This document shows, one piece after another, positions 53,434 through 62,473 of a stretch of DNA of 64,000 nucleotides. A program made the position numbers and the translations under genes. Source of the stretch: an uncultured beta proteobacterium (GTDB lineage: Bacteria > Pseudomonadota > Gammaproteobacteria > Burkholderiales > Burkholderiaceae_C); contig CAIVHU010000231.1 in NCBI GenBank assembly GCA_903905735.1, positions 1 to 64,000 on the forward strand. The letters are read 5' to 3'. Position 1 is the first letter of the stretch; each line of letters begins with the position of its first letter. The notes beneath the pieces were generated by a model, which did no database searches, was not told the DNA's origin, and saw only the letters and a list, made by a program, of their open reading frames with translations.

Positions 53434-54678
53434 ATGGCAGCTTATGCATGGCGGGGTCGCAATAGCCGGGGTGAGGCAGTTCAGGGGCAACTCGATGCCC
53501 TGAGTGAAAACAGTGTGGCCGATCAACTGCTGGCCATGGGGGTGGCGCCGGTGCATATCGGTGCAGTCACGCAATCCGCCAAAGATAAAGTCACGCAAGA
53601 CAGCTGGTTCGAGCGCCTGAGCCGTCCTGCGGTGGTGGTGGAGGACATCCTGATCTTTTCACGCCAGATGTACACCCTGAACAAAGCCGGGGTGCCCATC
53701 TTGCGGGCCTTTGCCGGACTGGAAGCCTCCAGCACCAAACACGCGATGGTCGATTTGCTCAAAGACATCCGTTCCAGCCTGGACCAAGGACGTGAACTTT
53801 CGGCCGCGTTGGCGCGGCACCAGGACATTTTTGGGGCGTTCTATATCTCGATGATCCGTGTGGGCGAGATGACCGGCAAACTCACTGAGGTGTTTTTGCG
53901 GCTCAACGAGCACATGGAATTTGAGCGCGACGTGCGTGAACGCATCAAGCAGGCCATGCGTTACCCGGTGTTCGTGATGATTGCCATGGCCATTGCGGTG
54001 ATGATCCTGAACATCTTTGTGATCCCGGTGTTCGCCAAGGTGTTTGCTGGTTTTCATGCCGAACTGCCGCTGATCACCCGCGGGCTACTGGGTTTTTCGT
54101 CCTTTATGCTGGCCTGGTGGCCGCTGCTGATCGCCGCTGCGGTGGGTGTTGGCATGCTGGTGCGCAGCTATATCCGCACGCCTGCTGGGCGCTACAACTG
54201 GGATTCGCGCAAGCTCAAGCTGCCCATCGTGGGTGAGATCATTTTGAAAGCGACCCTGGCTCGCTTTGCCCGCAGCTTCGCGCTGTCCAGTCAGAGCGGC
54301 GTGCCACTGGTGCAGGCCTTGACCGTCGTGGCGCAAACCGTGGACAACGCCTTTATAGGCAGTCGCATCGAGCAGATGCGAGACGGTATTGAGCGCGGCG
54401 AAAGCATCTCGCGTTGCGCCGCAGCCACGGGCGTTTTCACGCCCGTGGTGTTGCAGATGATTTCAGTGGGTGAAGAAACCGGAGAATTGGACAACCTGCT
54501 GTTCGAGATTGCCGGCATGTATGAACGCGAGACGGACTACAACATCAAAGGCTTGTCCGCTGCGATTGAGCCCATTTTGCTGGCCATCGTGGGCGTGCTG
54601 GTGTTGTTGCTGGCCCTGGGTGTCTTTCTGCCGCTGTGGAACATGGGTCAGGCGGCTATGGGCAAGGGCGGGGGTTAG
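53434..54678 (+). CDS. mshG: MSHA-type pilus inner-membrane platform protein MshG
   Basis: 414 residues of the GspF/PilC family: N-terminal AYAWRGRNSRGEAVQGQLDA, two GspF repeats (each beginning IFSRQMYTLNKAGVPIL- or FARSFALSSQSGVPLVQ-like) and three TM helices (about 185-205, 225-250, 385-405). It forms the membrane platform that couples the MshE ATPase to the growing pilus. It follows mshE and overlaps nothing; the next gene starts 2 bp after its stop. Confidence 0.9.
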   Translation: MAAYAWRGRNSRGEAVQGQLDALSENSVADQLLAMGVAPVHIGAVTQSAKDKVTQDSWFERLSRPAVVVEDILIFSRQMYTLNKAGVPILRAFAGLEASSTKHAMVDLLKDIRSSLDQGRELSAALARHQDIFGAFYISMIRVGEMTGKLTEVFLRLNEHMEFERDVRERIKQAMRYPVFVMIAMAIAVMILNIFVIPVFAKVFAGFHAELPLITRGLLGFSSFMLAWWPLLIAAAVGVGMLVRSYIRTPAGRYNWDSRKLKLPIVGEIILKATLARFARSFALSSQSGVPLVQALTVVAQTVDNAFIGSRIEQMRDGIERGESISRCAAATGVFTPVVLQMISVGEETGELDNLLFEIAGMYERETDYNIKGLSAAIEPILLAIVGVLVLLLALGVFLPLWNMGQAAMGKGGG

Positions 54679-54680
54679 GT

Positions 54681-55184
54681 ATGGCGCACAGCGCCAACGC
54701 GCGCTTGCAAACCCTGAGTTTGCGACGGCCTATTGAGTGGTTGTTGATGGCAGTGCTGATCATGGTTTTGCTGGCGGTCTTTATGCGATATGTGCGTCAG
54801 GTCCAGGGCCAGAGCGAGCTGGCTGCTATCAAATCAACAGTTGGCACCTTGCGCACGGCGTTGGTGATTGACCATCTTAGGCGGCAGGTGTTGCCCACCA
54901 AAGCGCAAACTGCGCCACCCACTCGCAATCCCTTTGAACTGGTCAAGCAGAAACCTGGCAACTATTTTGGGGTGGTGAGCAAGACCCAATCCGCTTCGGT
55001 GCCGCCGGGTTCGTGGGTTTTTGTGGACAGTTGCGCCTGTGTTGGCTACTTGCCCCTGGATGGCCTCTGGCTGGACAGCCCCAGCAGCGACCCGCTGATT
55101 TGGTTTGACGTCACGGGTGCACCAGGCGTTTTACAGTTGGTCCCAAAGGAAAGGTACCTTTGGGGCACCTATTTAGTGGATTGA
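54681..55184 (+). CDS. MshF-like membrane protein of the pilus locus
   Basis: 167 residues from the ATG at 54681. A single TM helix (about 19-38, LLMAVLIMVLLAVFMRYV) is followed by a periplasmic part with pilin-like features (QGQSELAAIKSTVGTLRTAL, then a Cys-containing SCACVGYLP segment). There is no prepilin peptidase motif. Sequence similarity alone does not identify it; the position between mshG and the major pilin matches mshF in Vibrio. A possible partial dispersed repeat (GCTGCTATCAAATCAAC) occurs near 54821. Confidence 0.65.
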   Translation: MAHSANARLQTLSLRRPIEWLLMAVLIMVLLAVFMRYVRQVQGQSELAAIKSTVGTLRTALVIDHLRRQVLPTKAQTAPPTRNPFELVKQKPGNYFGVVSKTQSASVPPGSWVFVDSCACVGYLPLDGLWLDSPSSDPLIWFDVTGAPGVLQLVPKERYLWGTYLVD

Positions 55185-55277
55185 ATGGCGCTGAGTGTCT
55201 ATACTTCACCTGTTGGTGCTATGGTTTTGGATAGCGGATTTGATTTACAACGAACCGATTTTTTTAAGGTGGACAAC

Positions 55278-55727
55278 ATGAAACAAGTGCAACGCGGTTT
55301 TACTCTCATTGAGCTGGTGATGGTGATCGTGATTTTGGGCATTCTGGCGGCGGTGGCGTTGCCTAAGTTTGTGGATTTGAAGAGTGATGCCAATAAGGCT
55401 GCGGCTTCTGGTTTTACTGGTGCCCTGGCCTCGGCTAATGCCATTAATTACGCGGCTTGCTCGATCAAATCGGCCGCTAGTGGAAACACCAAATGCACTG
55501 CGGTGGCGAAGTGTTCTGATCTTGGAGCTGCCTTAAGCCCTGCGGTAACGCTCTCCCTTTTTGCGGCAACTGCAGCACAGGGAACGGTCAACTTGGTGGC
55601 TGATACCGCAGTAGCTGTTGGAGTCAGCGGTACGTGCACAGTAGTTTATGGTGATGGTTCAGCGACTGGTGTCACAAAAGATGTGAACGGCACAACACTT
55701 ACCTATCCAGTAACCGGCACAAACTGA
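55278..55727 (+). CDS. mshA: MSHA-type major pilin
   Basis: 149 residues from the ATG at 55278 (AAGGTGG 6 bases upstream); the upstream open frame carries no homology. It is a type IV prepilin with a short leader (MKQVQRG), cleavage before FTLIE with Glu5, and the hydrophobic helix LVMVIVILGILAAVALPKF. Four cysteines in the C-terminal half (two close pairs) could form disulfides. A strong terminator follows at 55765, as expected for a highly expressed pilin. It may correspond to mshA or mshB; only one such pilin is present. Confidence 0.88.
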   Translation: MKQVQRGFTLIELVMVIVILGILAAVALPKFVDLKSDANKAAASGFTGALASANAINYAACSIKSAASGNTKCTAVAKCSDLGAALSPAVTLSLFAATAAQGTVNLVADTAVAVGVSGTCTVVYGDGSATGVTKDVNGTTLTYPVTGTN

Positions 55728-55764
55728 GCTACTGGATTGGGGTAATCAGGATCATGAATCCAGG

Positions 55765-55787
55765 AGCCGCTTTCGAGCGGCTTTTTT
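55765..55787 (+). terminator. Intrinsic terminator after the pilin gene
   Basis: AGCCGCT-TTCG-AGCGGCT followed by a run of T. It lies 38 bp past the pilin stop and would reduce transcription into the minor pilin genes. Confidence 0.88.
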
Positions 55788-55909
55788 GTATCAAATCGCC
55801 AGTCTGGTGCCCTGTTCAAAACGGAATTGAGTGTGGGAACATGAACCGAAAGACTTTTAACGTACAAAAATGCCCCCTGGCTAACTGCTAGAGCGTCGCT
55901 ATTAACCGT

Positions 55910-56395
55910 ATGCACATGTCTCGTTCGGATATCAGCGCCAGCATCCATCCGCATGGCGGCAACGACCGCCAAAGTGGCTTCACCATGATCGAGCTGATCA
56001 TGGTCATCGTCATTTTGGGTGTGCTATCTGTATTTGCTGCACCGCGCCTTCTCAATACCGGTGACTTCAACGCCAGAGGTTTTCACGACGAAACCTTGTC
56101 ATTGTTGCGCTACGCCCAAAAAGCGGCCATTGCCCAGCGCCGTGTGGTGTGCGTGAGTTTGAATCCGACCGGCGTCACCTTCACTATCGATACCAACTCC
56201 CCGCCCGACGGTATTTGCGATACTGACTTGGCACCGCCCAGTACCCCGAGTGGTGGTAGTGGTCTGAGTGGGTCGATCCCGGCTTTCCAGTATTCCGGTT
56301 TGGGTGGCACCAATCAGACGACGGCAGTCAAGGTCACCATTGCCAACACGACAGACATCACCGTTGAAGCCGCCACGGGTTATGTGCATGATTAG
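55910..56395 (+). CDS. mshC: Minor pilin MshC
   Basis: 161 residues with a 23-residue leader ending SG, then FTMIELIMVIVILG (Glu5 present) and a GspH-like segment (TLSLLRYAQKAAIAQRRVVCVSL). It is a prepilin-peptidase substrate and probable minor pilin for initiation. It overlaps mshD by a few bases. The long leader is unusual, and a later start is not available because the next ATG lies in the helix. Confidence 0.82.
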   Translation: MHMSRSDISASIHPHGGNDRQSGFTMIELIMVIVILGVLSVFAAPRLLNTGDFNARGFHDETLSLLRYAQKAAIAQRRVVCVSLNPTGVTFTIDTNSPPDGICDTDLAPPSTPSGGSGLSGSIPAFQYSGLGGTNQTTAVKVTIANTTDITVEAATGYVHD

Positions 56396-56852
56396 GTCAC
56401 AACGCGGCTTCACGCTGATTGAACTCATCATCTTCATTGTGGTGGTGAGCGCCGGACTGGCGGGCATCTTGTCGGTGATGAACACCACGGTCAAATTCAG
56501 TGCCGACCCGATGGTGCGCAAGCAGACGGTGGCTATTGCCGAGTCGCTGCTCGAAGAGATTTTGCTCAAGGAATATGCGAAGCCCACTGGCAGCACGGCC
56601 TTGGGGTTTTCGGCCGGCGGGACCCGGAATCTATTTGATTGTGTGGATGACTACAACAACTACACCACAACCTCGGGCATCGTGGATATGGTGGGAGCCA
56701 CTACGCCGGGACTCTCGCCGTACAACATATCGCCTGCGGTCACCGTTGCAACCACGACTGATCTTGCCGGCGTGACTGCCAAAAAGATCACGGTGTCGGT
56801 CACCGGGCCGGGTGGCACCATTAGCTTGAGTGGCTACAGGGCTAACTACTGA
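56388..56852 (+). CDS. mshD: Minor pilin MshD
   Basis: 154 residues from the ATG at 56388, overlapping the mshC stop (an ATG at 56382 is also possible). A short leader MIRSQRG is followed by FTLIELIIFIVVVSAGLAG, with Glu5. It is of the PilV/MshD type, with TVAIAESLLEEILLKEY after the helix. It is followed after 2 bp by mshO. Confidence 0.82.
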   Translation: MIRSQRGFTLIELIIFIVVVSAGLAGILSVMNTTVKFSADPMVRKQTVAIAESLLEEILLKEYAKPTGSTALGFSAGGTRNLFDCVDDYNNYTTTSGIVDMVGATTPGLSPYNISPAVTVATTTDLAGVTAKKITVSVTGPGGTISLSGYRANY

Positions 56853-56854
56853 CC

Positions 56855-57745
56855 ATGATTACGCACTTTGTCCCACGGTCTGCCCAGCGCGGCTTCACGC
56901 TGGTGGAACTTGTCATGGTCATCGTCCTGATGGGCGTGATTGGCGGCATGGTGGCGGTGTTCATGAAGAGCCCGATCGATGCCTACTTTGCCAGTGCGCG
57001 CCGGGCTGGTCTGACCGATGAGGCGGATACGGTCGTCAGGCGCATGGCGCGCGACATTCGCAATGCCCTGCCCAACAGCATTCGCAGCGCCGGTAGTCAG
57101 TGCGTGGAATTCATCCCGACCAAGACGGGTGCCCGTTACCGGGCCGAGGTGGGTGGTGGCGGTGCCGTGCTTGACTTCACCGTGGCCGACAGCAGCTTCA
57201 ACATGCTGGGAAACAACGCGGTGTTGCCGACCGATCAACAAATAGCCGCAGGTGACATCATTGCCGTCTACAACCTAGGAATACCAGGCGCTGATGCGTA
57301 TGCAGGCGACAACACCTCGGTGGTGACCAGCGTCAGCGGCGTGTCGGGCTCGCCGGTTGAGAGCGTCATCGTCATCAATCCTCCAAAGCAATTCCCGCTG
57401 GCATCGCCCAACAACCGCTTTCATGTGATTGCCGCTGCCGAGCAGGTGGTGCGCTATGTGTGCATTGGTGCACCTGGCACCAACGCCCAAGGCAACGGGA
57501 GTGGCACGCTATATCGCCAGGTGCTGACGCTGCCGCTGGCAGCCAGTAGCGTCTGCCCGACATCGGTCACGGGTGCATCAGTCACGAGTGCAGCGGTCAT
57601 GGCCAACAAGGTGAGCGCATGCAATTTCAATTACAGCGGGTCGGACCTGCAGCGCAACGCTCTGGTCAGCATGCAGTTGCAGTTGACGGACACGGGCGAG
57701 ACGGTGAGCCTGCAGCACGAAGTGCACGTGAGTAATACGCCATGA
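56855..57745 (+). CDS. mshO: Minor pilin MshO
   Basis: 296 residues with leader MITHFVPRSAQRG, then FTLVELVMVIVLMGVIGGMV (Glu5 present) and ADTVVRRMARDIRNALPNSIR, as in PilW/MshO proteins. Two cysteines near VRYVCIGA and VSACNFNYSG may pair. It overlaps mshP by 4 bp (ATGA). Confidence 0.83.
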   Translation: MITHFVPRSAQRGFTLVELVMVIVLMGVIGGMVAVFMKSPIDAYFASARRAGLTDEADTVVRRMARDIRNALPNSIRSAGSQCVEFIPTKTGARYRAEVGGGGAVLDFTVADSSFNMLGNNAVLPTDQQIAAGDIIAVYNLGIPGADAYAGDNTSVVTSVSGVSGSPVESVIVINPPKQFPLASPNNRFHVIAAAEQVVRYVCIGAPGTNAQGNGSGTLYRQVLTLPLAASSVCPTSVTGASVTSAAVMANKVSACNFNYSGSDLQRNALVSMQLQLTDTGETVSLQHEVHVSNTP

Positions 57746-58170
57746 GGCAGCAGGTTTATTTTCCGAATGTCAAAGGCCTTAGAGGCCGCGGTTTCGCTGC
57801 GATTGCTGCTATCTTTTTGGTGGTTGTTTTGGCAGCTTTGGGCGCGTTCATGGTCACTTTTTCCAATACACAGCAGCTGACTTCTGCGCAGGACGTGCAG
57901 GGCACGCGGGCGTTTTGGGCGGCTCGCGCCGGGCTGGAGTGGGGCGTAGCCAAGGCGATGGGGGCATCATGCGCTGCATCGACTCCCTTGGCGACAACAT
58001 TCGATGGCGGTTTCACGGTCACCGTCGCATGCGCATCGGCAGCCTATATTGAGGGCGCTGTGTCGGTGAACATCTACACCATCACCTCAACGGCCAAGCC
58101 AGGCGGTGGTGCCACCGTGGGTAGCGTGGGCTATGTGGAGCGCAGCATGAGTGCGACCGTCGAGCATTGA
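57742..58170 (+). CDS. mshP: Minor pilin MshP (lacks Glu5)
   Basis: 142 residues with leader ending GRG, then FAAIAAIFLVVVLAALGAFMV. The residue at position 5 is Ala instead of Glu, as in PilX/GspK-type tip subunits. The following SAQDVQGTRAFWAARAGLEWGVA is the PilX/MshP signature. It overlaps mshO and ends 92 bp before mshQ. Confidence 0.82.
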   Translation: MRQQVYFPNVKGLRGRGFAAIAAIFLVVVLAALGAFMVTFSNTQQLTSAQDVQGTRAFWAARAGLEWGVAKAMGASCAASTPLATTFDGGFTVTVACASAAYIEGAVSVNIYTITSTAKPGGGATVGSVGYVERSMSATVEH

Positions 58171-58262
58171 GAGCCAGATCGTAGAATGAAAATTCCGCCA
58201 CAACCTCTTGTGAAACATTCAAAACAACGGGTCAAATTTGCGTTTAGCCATTTCAGGAAAAT

Positions 58263-61200
58263 ATGAGAAATTGGTCTCTAGCCCTTATTTATAAAGCGCG
58301 AGTAGCTATCGTATTGATATTTCTTGGCTTGTTCGCGAACTTAGTTCACAGTGCCAGCGTTACCGTCGCGACAGGGGCTAGTGCAATCGCATCAAATACC
58401 GCGCCTGGTTGTGCGGTTGCAGGTACCTGGACAGCAATCACCGGGCCGAAGATCACGGAGGTCAGTGCCGGCGACATCCATACTGGAACCATTGTCTTGA
58501 ATGCTCCGGCAGGATTTGAGTTTAATACCGCCAGTGCGGTCACGGTTCTGGTCACTGGCAGTTCCACGGCCAACAATAATGTCAACAACATAGCAACTGG
58601 TACATCAGTGGCGGTGCTATCAATTTCAGCGACGGCAATCAATTTTTCTGTGACGGCAGCCAGCACGAGTAAAAATTCGTTGACCTGGCAGGGCATTCAA
58701 GTGCATCCCACAGCCTCTGCGCCGTTGGCTGCCGGCAACATCACCTTGTCGGGTACCTCGGCAATCGTTGGCGTGGCCAGTGGATCGAACCTGGGGTCGC
58801 TCAGTGAAGTGAGCTCCACCCCAGTCTGTTATCCAGTGCCAGCAGTTTCGTCCATCAGCACCGCTAGTACCAACCCGACTTCGGCGAATTCGACGGTGTC
58901 CTGGTCGGTACTGTTCAATACCACAGTGACCGGAGTCGATGTGTCAGACTTTTCCCTGGTGCAAGCCGGTGGAGTGACTGGTGCAGCCATCAGTTCGGTC
59001 ACAGGTAGCGGCACAAGCTACACCGTGTCAGTGACTACCGGGACGGGCAGCAGCGGCACCCTGACACTGAAATTGGTCGATGATGATTCCATCGTCAATA
59101 CTGCCAGTGTGCCGCTGGGCGGTGTGGGTGTTGGAAACGGGAGTTTCACCGGGCAGTCTTACACCTTGGTACCGCCAGCGCCTACCTTGTCGAAATCTGC
59201 CAGCAGCTCAGCAGGGGTGGTGGGTGATGTTGTAACTTTCTTGATCACTGCCAGCAATTCTTTTGCGACACCACTGAGCAATGTGGTTGTCACTGACACG
59301 CTTCCAACCGGTTTGAGTTATGCCGCGAGCGCGCCAACGCTGGGGACCGTGTCGGTATCTGGACAGGTGATCACTTGGACTGTGCCTTCCATACCTGCCA
59401 GTGGCAATGCTCAACTGACGCTGGCAGTGAATTTGCTGGCGCAAGGGTCGTATACCAACACGGCAGTTTCAACGGGTGCCACCAATGCCAGCGCGTCGAT
59501 ACTGGTGCTTCCTGCCGCTACAACCGACTTTCGAATGGATGAACCCGCAGGCTCCTGGACAGGTGCTGCGGGCGAGGTCCTGGACAGCGGCGGCACCGGC
59601 TTGCAAGGGCGGCGGGTGACAACATCGTTGCCAACTACCACCAATTCGGTCTCACCGAGCCCAACCATCGCCTCGCAAAATCCCTCGGTTGTCGGTGGCT
59701 TTTGCAATGCTGGCAATTTTGATGGCAATGCTGTGGTGACGGTGTCCAGCAATCCATTGCTTCAATACACCAACAAGCTGTCTGCGTCAGCTTGGATTTA
59801 TCCGACGGCTTATCCGGGCGGTGATTTGTACTCAATACTGTCGAATGACGTGAATTACGAATTCCACATCAATCCTTCCGGCAAGCTGTACTGGTGGTGG
59901 CAGGACTCCGACCTGACATCCAACACCACTATTCCATTGAACACGTGGACACATGTGGCCATCACCATGGATTCATCGGCAACCGGTGGCCGTGAACGCA
60001 TCTATATCAACGGGGTGCTCGACGGTAGCCAAAATACATGGAAAGGCACTTTGGCGACGAACAATTGCGATTTTTATATAGGTGGCGATATCGGTACAAA
60101 TACTGGGTGTACGCTGATCTCAGCACGCAACTTTCACGGCATGATTGACGAAGTCAAGCTGTACAACTATGAGTTGTCCGCTGCAGAAGTTAAGGCGGAT
60201 ATGACACTGGGCCGATCATGCTCCGGGGCCTATGACCACATTCAAATCGAAGATGATGGTTCCGGTTCGGTCTGTAGCCCTGAAACCGTGGTCATCAAGG
60301 CTTGCCTGGATGCTGCTTGCAGCACGCTTTATACCGGCAATGTGACGCTTAACCTGTCAACACCTACGGGAGCCAGTTGGGTCAACGGGGCAACCTTCAG
60401 TTTCAGCGGCGGTATCACGACGCGGCAACTCAGCAACGGTACAGCTGGTACCGTCACATTGGGTACCACCAGCGCGTCTCCGCTGGCAACCAACCCAACC
60501 ATTTGCAAGGTCAATGGGGTGTCAAACTGCAACATGAATTTTGCTGCGGCTTCATGCGCCTTCGATGCAGTTGAGTCAGGCGCGGCACCACACACGCGCA
60601 TCTATACCAAGCTGGTGGGCACCAATTTCAATATCGATGTGCTGGCCATGGGCTCGGGCACCAATATCAACACCACGTACACAGGAAGTGTGAATGTTGA
60701 TCTGGTGGATGCCAGCACGTCCGCGTGCCCCAGTAGCGCAGGGTTGACAACGGCGACCCCCGTCGTTTTTGCCCCTGGCAACAGTGGACGCAAGACAGTG
60801 ACGTTCAACTACGTTAACGCTGCGCGTAATGTCCGGGTGCGCGCCCAGGTTGGTAGCACCGCGCCAGCGTGTTCAACGGACAACTTCACCATACGCCCAT
60901 TGACTTATTCATCGGTCTATTCAACCAACGCCAAAGCGGATAGCACCGGATTGAGTACCTCGGCGACACCCGTGCTGGCTGCGGGTACCACGTTCAACGT
61001 GACGGCCGACACCAACAAGGTGGGCTATGACGGCACACCCAAGGCCAATGTGGCACTGCTGGAGTGGCCGGGTGTGCCTGCCGGTGGCCGTGCCGTACCC
61101 GGAGTCGGGACATTGTCCGGTGGACCAGCTTTTTCTGGTGCAGCATCAGTTGCCACTGGTAACGGGGCCAGTGGCAGCTTCACTTACGATGAAGTCGGCT

Positions 61201-62321
61201 ATTTCCGCTTCATGGTGGAGGGCGTGTATGACGACACTTTCACGGTGACGTCTGGTGATCAGGCTGGCGGGGATTGTGTGGTCGGCAGCTACTCCAACAC
61301 CCTTAACAGCAATGGTAAATACGGTTGCAATTTTGGCAATGCATTGGCCAGCAGCCATATCGGGCGCTTCATGCCGGATCATTTTGCTGTGGTTTCGTCG
61401 TCGTTTGCGCCAGGTTGTGGCACTTTCACTTACATGGGCCAGCCTTTTTTAGCCTTGGCAACGGTTCAGGCTCAAAACTCTGCAGGTGGCAAGACCAGTA
61501 ACTTCAGCGGTACCTTTGCCGGTGCCACAGTGGTGCCCGAACTTGAAAATGCCAACAATGGTGTCAGTCTGAGCGTGTCACGCTTGACAGGCTTGGGTTC
61601 GCCGGTCTGGGCTACCGGCGAATATCCTTTTGTGGCTACCGGTTTCACGAGACTCGCAACACCCGACGGCACCTACGACAGTTTGGATATCGGTTTAGAA
61701 GTGTTGCCACTCAATGCAACTGACACCGCCAACCTGATCAATCGTGACATGGCTGCCAGCGCGACAAACTGCACAGCAGATGCCGTAGGCACGAGCAATG
61801 GCACCTGTACGTCCAAGCGCATAGCCGCTGGCTCCAAAATGCGATTTGGTCGCCTGCGCTTGCAAAATGCTTTTGGCTCTGAGAGGTTGGCGTTACCTGT
61901 GCCGTTGCAAGCCCAGTACTGGAATGGTGGCTATTTTGTGAACAACACCGACGACAGTTGCACGGCACAGAGCGTGCCTGCATCCCAAACGCTGGGTGTG
62001 GGTGCCGCACCGACGGGCACGCCTGGTTTGTATTTTTACCCATTGGCCACCGGGAAAAACCAGTTGCAAAGCAGCAGCGCTGTGCCCACTCTGGTCAGTC
62101 CGTTGACGGCAGGCACGTCCACCATGCAGTTTCCCGCATCGCAACAGCAGGGGTGGCTAGACATCATTTTGCAGGTACCCAGCTATCTGTTGGGCAATTG
62201 GGGTAACTGTGATGGTCAGACGGGAGCCGTTGGCTTGTATGACGATTTGCCGTGCGCTCGCGTAACCTTCGGTGTTTATGGGTCAAAATCCCCCATCATT
62301 TACCGACGTGAAAACTACTGA
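58263..62321 (+). CDS. mshQ: MshQ-like giant surface protein with LamG domain
   Basis: 1352 residues. A signal peptide (about 1-30) is encoded partly by a dispersed repeat. A Ser/Thr/Val-rich beta region follows (about 35-300), then a DUF11-type repeat (about 304-395; LSKSASSSAGVVGDVVTFLI), a LamG/concanavalin-like domain (about 420-652; LSASAWIYPTAYPG, YINGVLDGSQNTW, MIDEVKLYNYELSAAEV) and a long C-terminal DUF6701-type region (about 680-1352; GRFMPDHFAVVS). MshQ proteins end MSHA operons and are thought to be secreted or pilus-tip adhesins; the LamG part could bind glycans (inference). The high Ser/Thr/Asn content and lower GC differ from neighbouring genes. Confidence 0.83.
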   Translation: MRNWSLALIYKARVAIVLIFLGLFANLVHSASVTVATGASAIASNTAPGCAVAGTWTAITGPKITEVSAGDIHTGTIVLNAPAGFEFNTASAVTVLVTGSSTANNNVNNIATGTSVAVLSISATAINFSVTAASTSKNSLTWQGIQVHPTASAPLAAGNITLSGTSAIVGVASGSNLGSLSEVSSTPVCYPVPAVSSISTASTNPTSANSTVSWSVLFNTTVTGVDVSDFSLVQAGGVTGAAISSVTGSGTSYTVSVTTGTGSSGTLTLKLVDDDSIVNTASVPLGGVGVGNGSFTGQSYTLVPPAPTLSKSASSSAGVVGDVVTFLITASNSFATPLSNVVVTDTLPTGLSYAASAPTLGTVSVSGQVITWTVPSIPASGNAQLTLAVNLLAQGSYTNTAVSTGATNASASILVLPAATTDFRMDEPAGSWTGAAGEVLDSGGTGLQGRRVTTSLPTTTNSVSPSPTIASQNPSVVGGFCNAGNFDGNAVVTVSSNPLLQYTNKLSASAWIYPTAYPGGDLYSILSNDVNYEFHINPSGKLYWWWQDSDLTSNTTIPLNTWTHVAITMDSSATGGRERIYINGVLDGSQNTWKGTLATNNCDFYIGGDIGTNTGCTLISARNFHGMIDEVKLYNYELSAAEVKADMTLGRSCSGAYDHIQIEDDGSGSVCSPETVVIKACLDAACSTLYTGNVTLNLSTPTGASWVNGATFSFSGGITTRQLSNGTAGTVTLGTTSASPLATNPTICKVNGVSNCNMNFAAASCAFDAVESGAAPHTRIYTKLVGTNFNIDVLAMGSGTNINTTYTGSVNVDLVDASTSACPSSAGLTTATPVVFAPGNSGRKTVTFNYVNAARNVRVRAQVGSTAPACSTDNFTIRPLTYSSVYSTNAKADSTGLSTSATPVLAAGTTFNVTADTNKVGYDGTPKANVALLEWPGVPAGGRAVPGVGTLSGGPAFSGAASVATGNGASGSFTYDEVGYFRFMVEGVYDDTFTVTSGDQAGGDCVVGSYSNTLNSNGKYGCNFGNALASSHIGRFMPDHFAVVSSSFAPGCGTFTYMGQPFLALATVQAQNSAGGKTSNFSGTFAGATVVPELENANNGVSLSVSRLTGLGSPVWATGEYPFVATGFTRLATPDGTYDSLDIGLEVLPLNATDTANLINRDMAASATNCTADAVGTSNGTCTSKRIAAGSKMRFGRLRLQNAFGSERLALPVPLQAQYWNGGYFVNNTDDSCTAQSVPASQTLGVGAAPTGTPGLYFYPLATGKNQLQSSSAVPTLVSPLTAGTSTMQFPASQQQGWLDIILQVPSYLLGNWGNCDGQTGAVGLYDDLPCARVTFGVYGSKSPIIYRRENY
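58273..58320 (+). repeat. Dispersed repeat at the start of mshQ
   Basis: GGTCTCTAGCCCTTATTT ... AGTAGCTATCGTATTGATAT begins 10 bases after the ATG and encodes SLALIYKARVAIVLI, that is, the positive region and the first part of the hydrophobic core of the signal peptide. Confidence 0.8.
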
Positions 62322-62331
62322 TTTAGATTCT

Positions 62332-62389
62332 TTGGGCTTTTTTGACCCTTAGCCCTTGTATATCATGGGCAGATAGCTATTAAAATTAG
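62332..62389 (+). repeat. Dispersed repeat downstream of mshQ
   Basis: CCCTTAGCCCTTGTATATC ... CAGATAGCTATTAAAATTAG, 10 bp past the mshQ stop. The T-run TTTTTT just before it could help terminate transcription. Confidence 0.6.
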
Positions 62390-62473
62390 AGCGATACATC
62401 CGACCTTCCTCAACTCAGAAATGCTTGCCAACTCCCGCTTTTCTTTCCAACCTTCACGGCGGTGCCAGTAACC

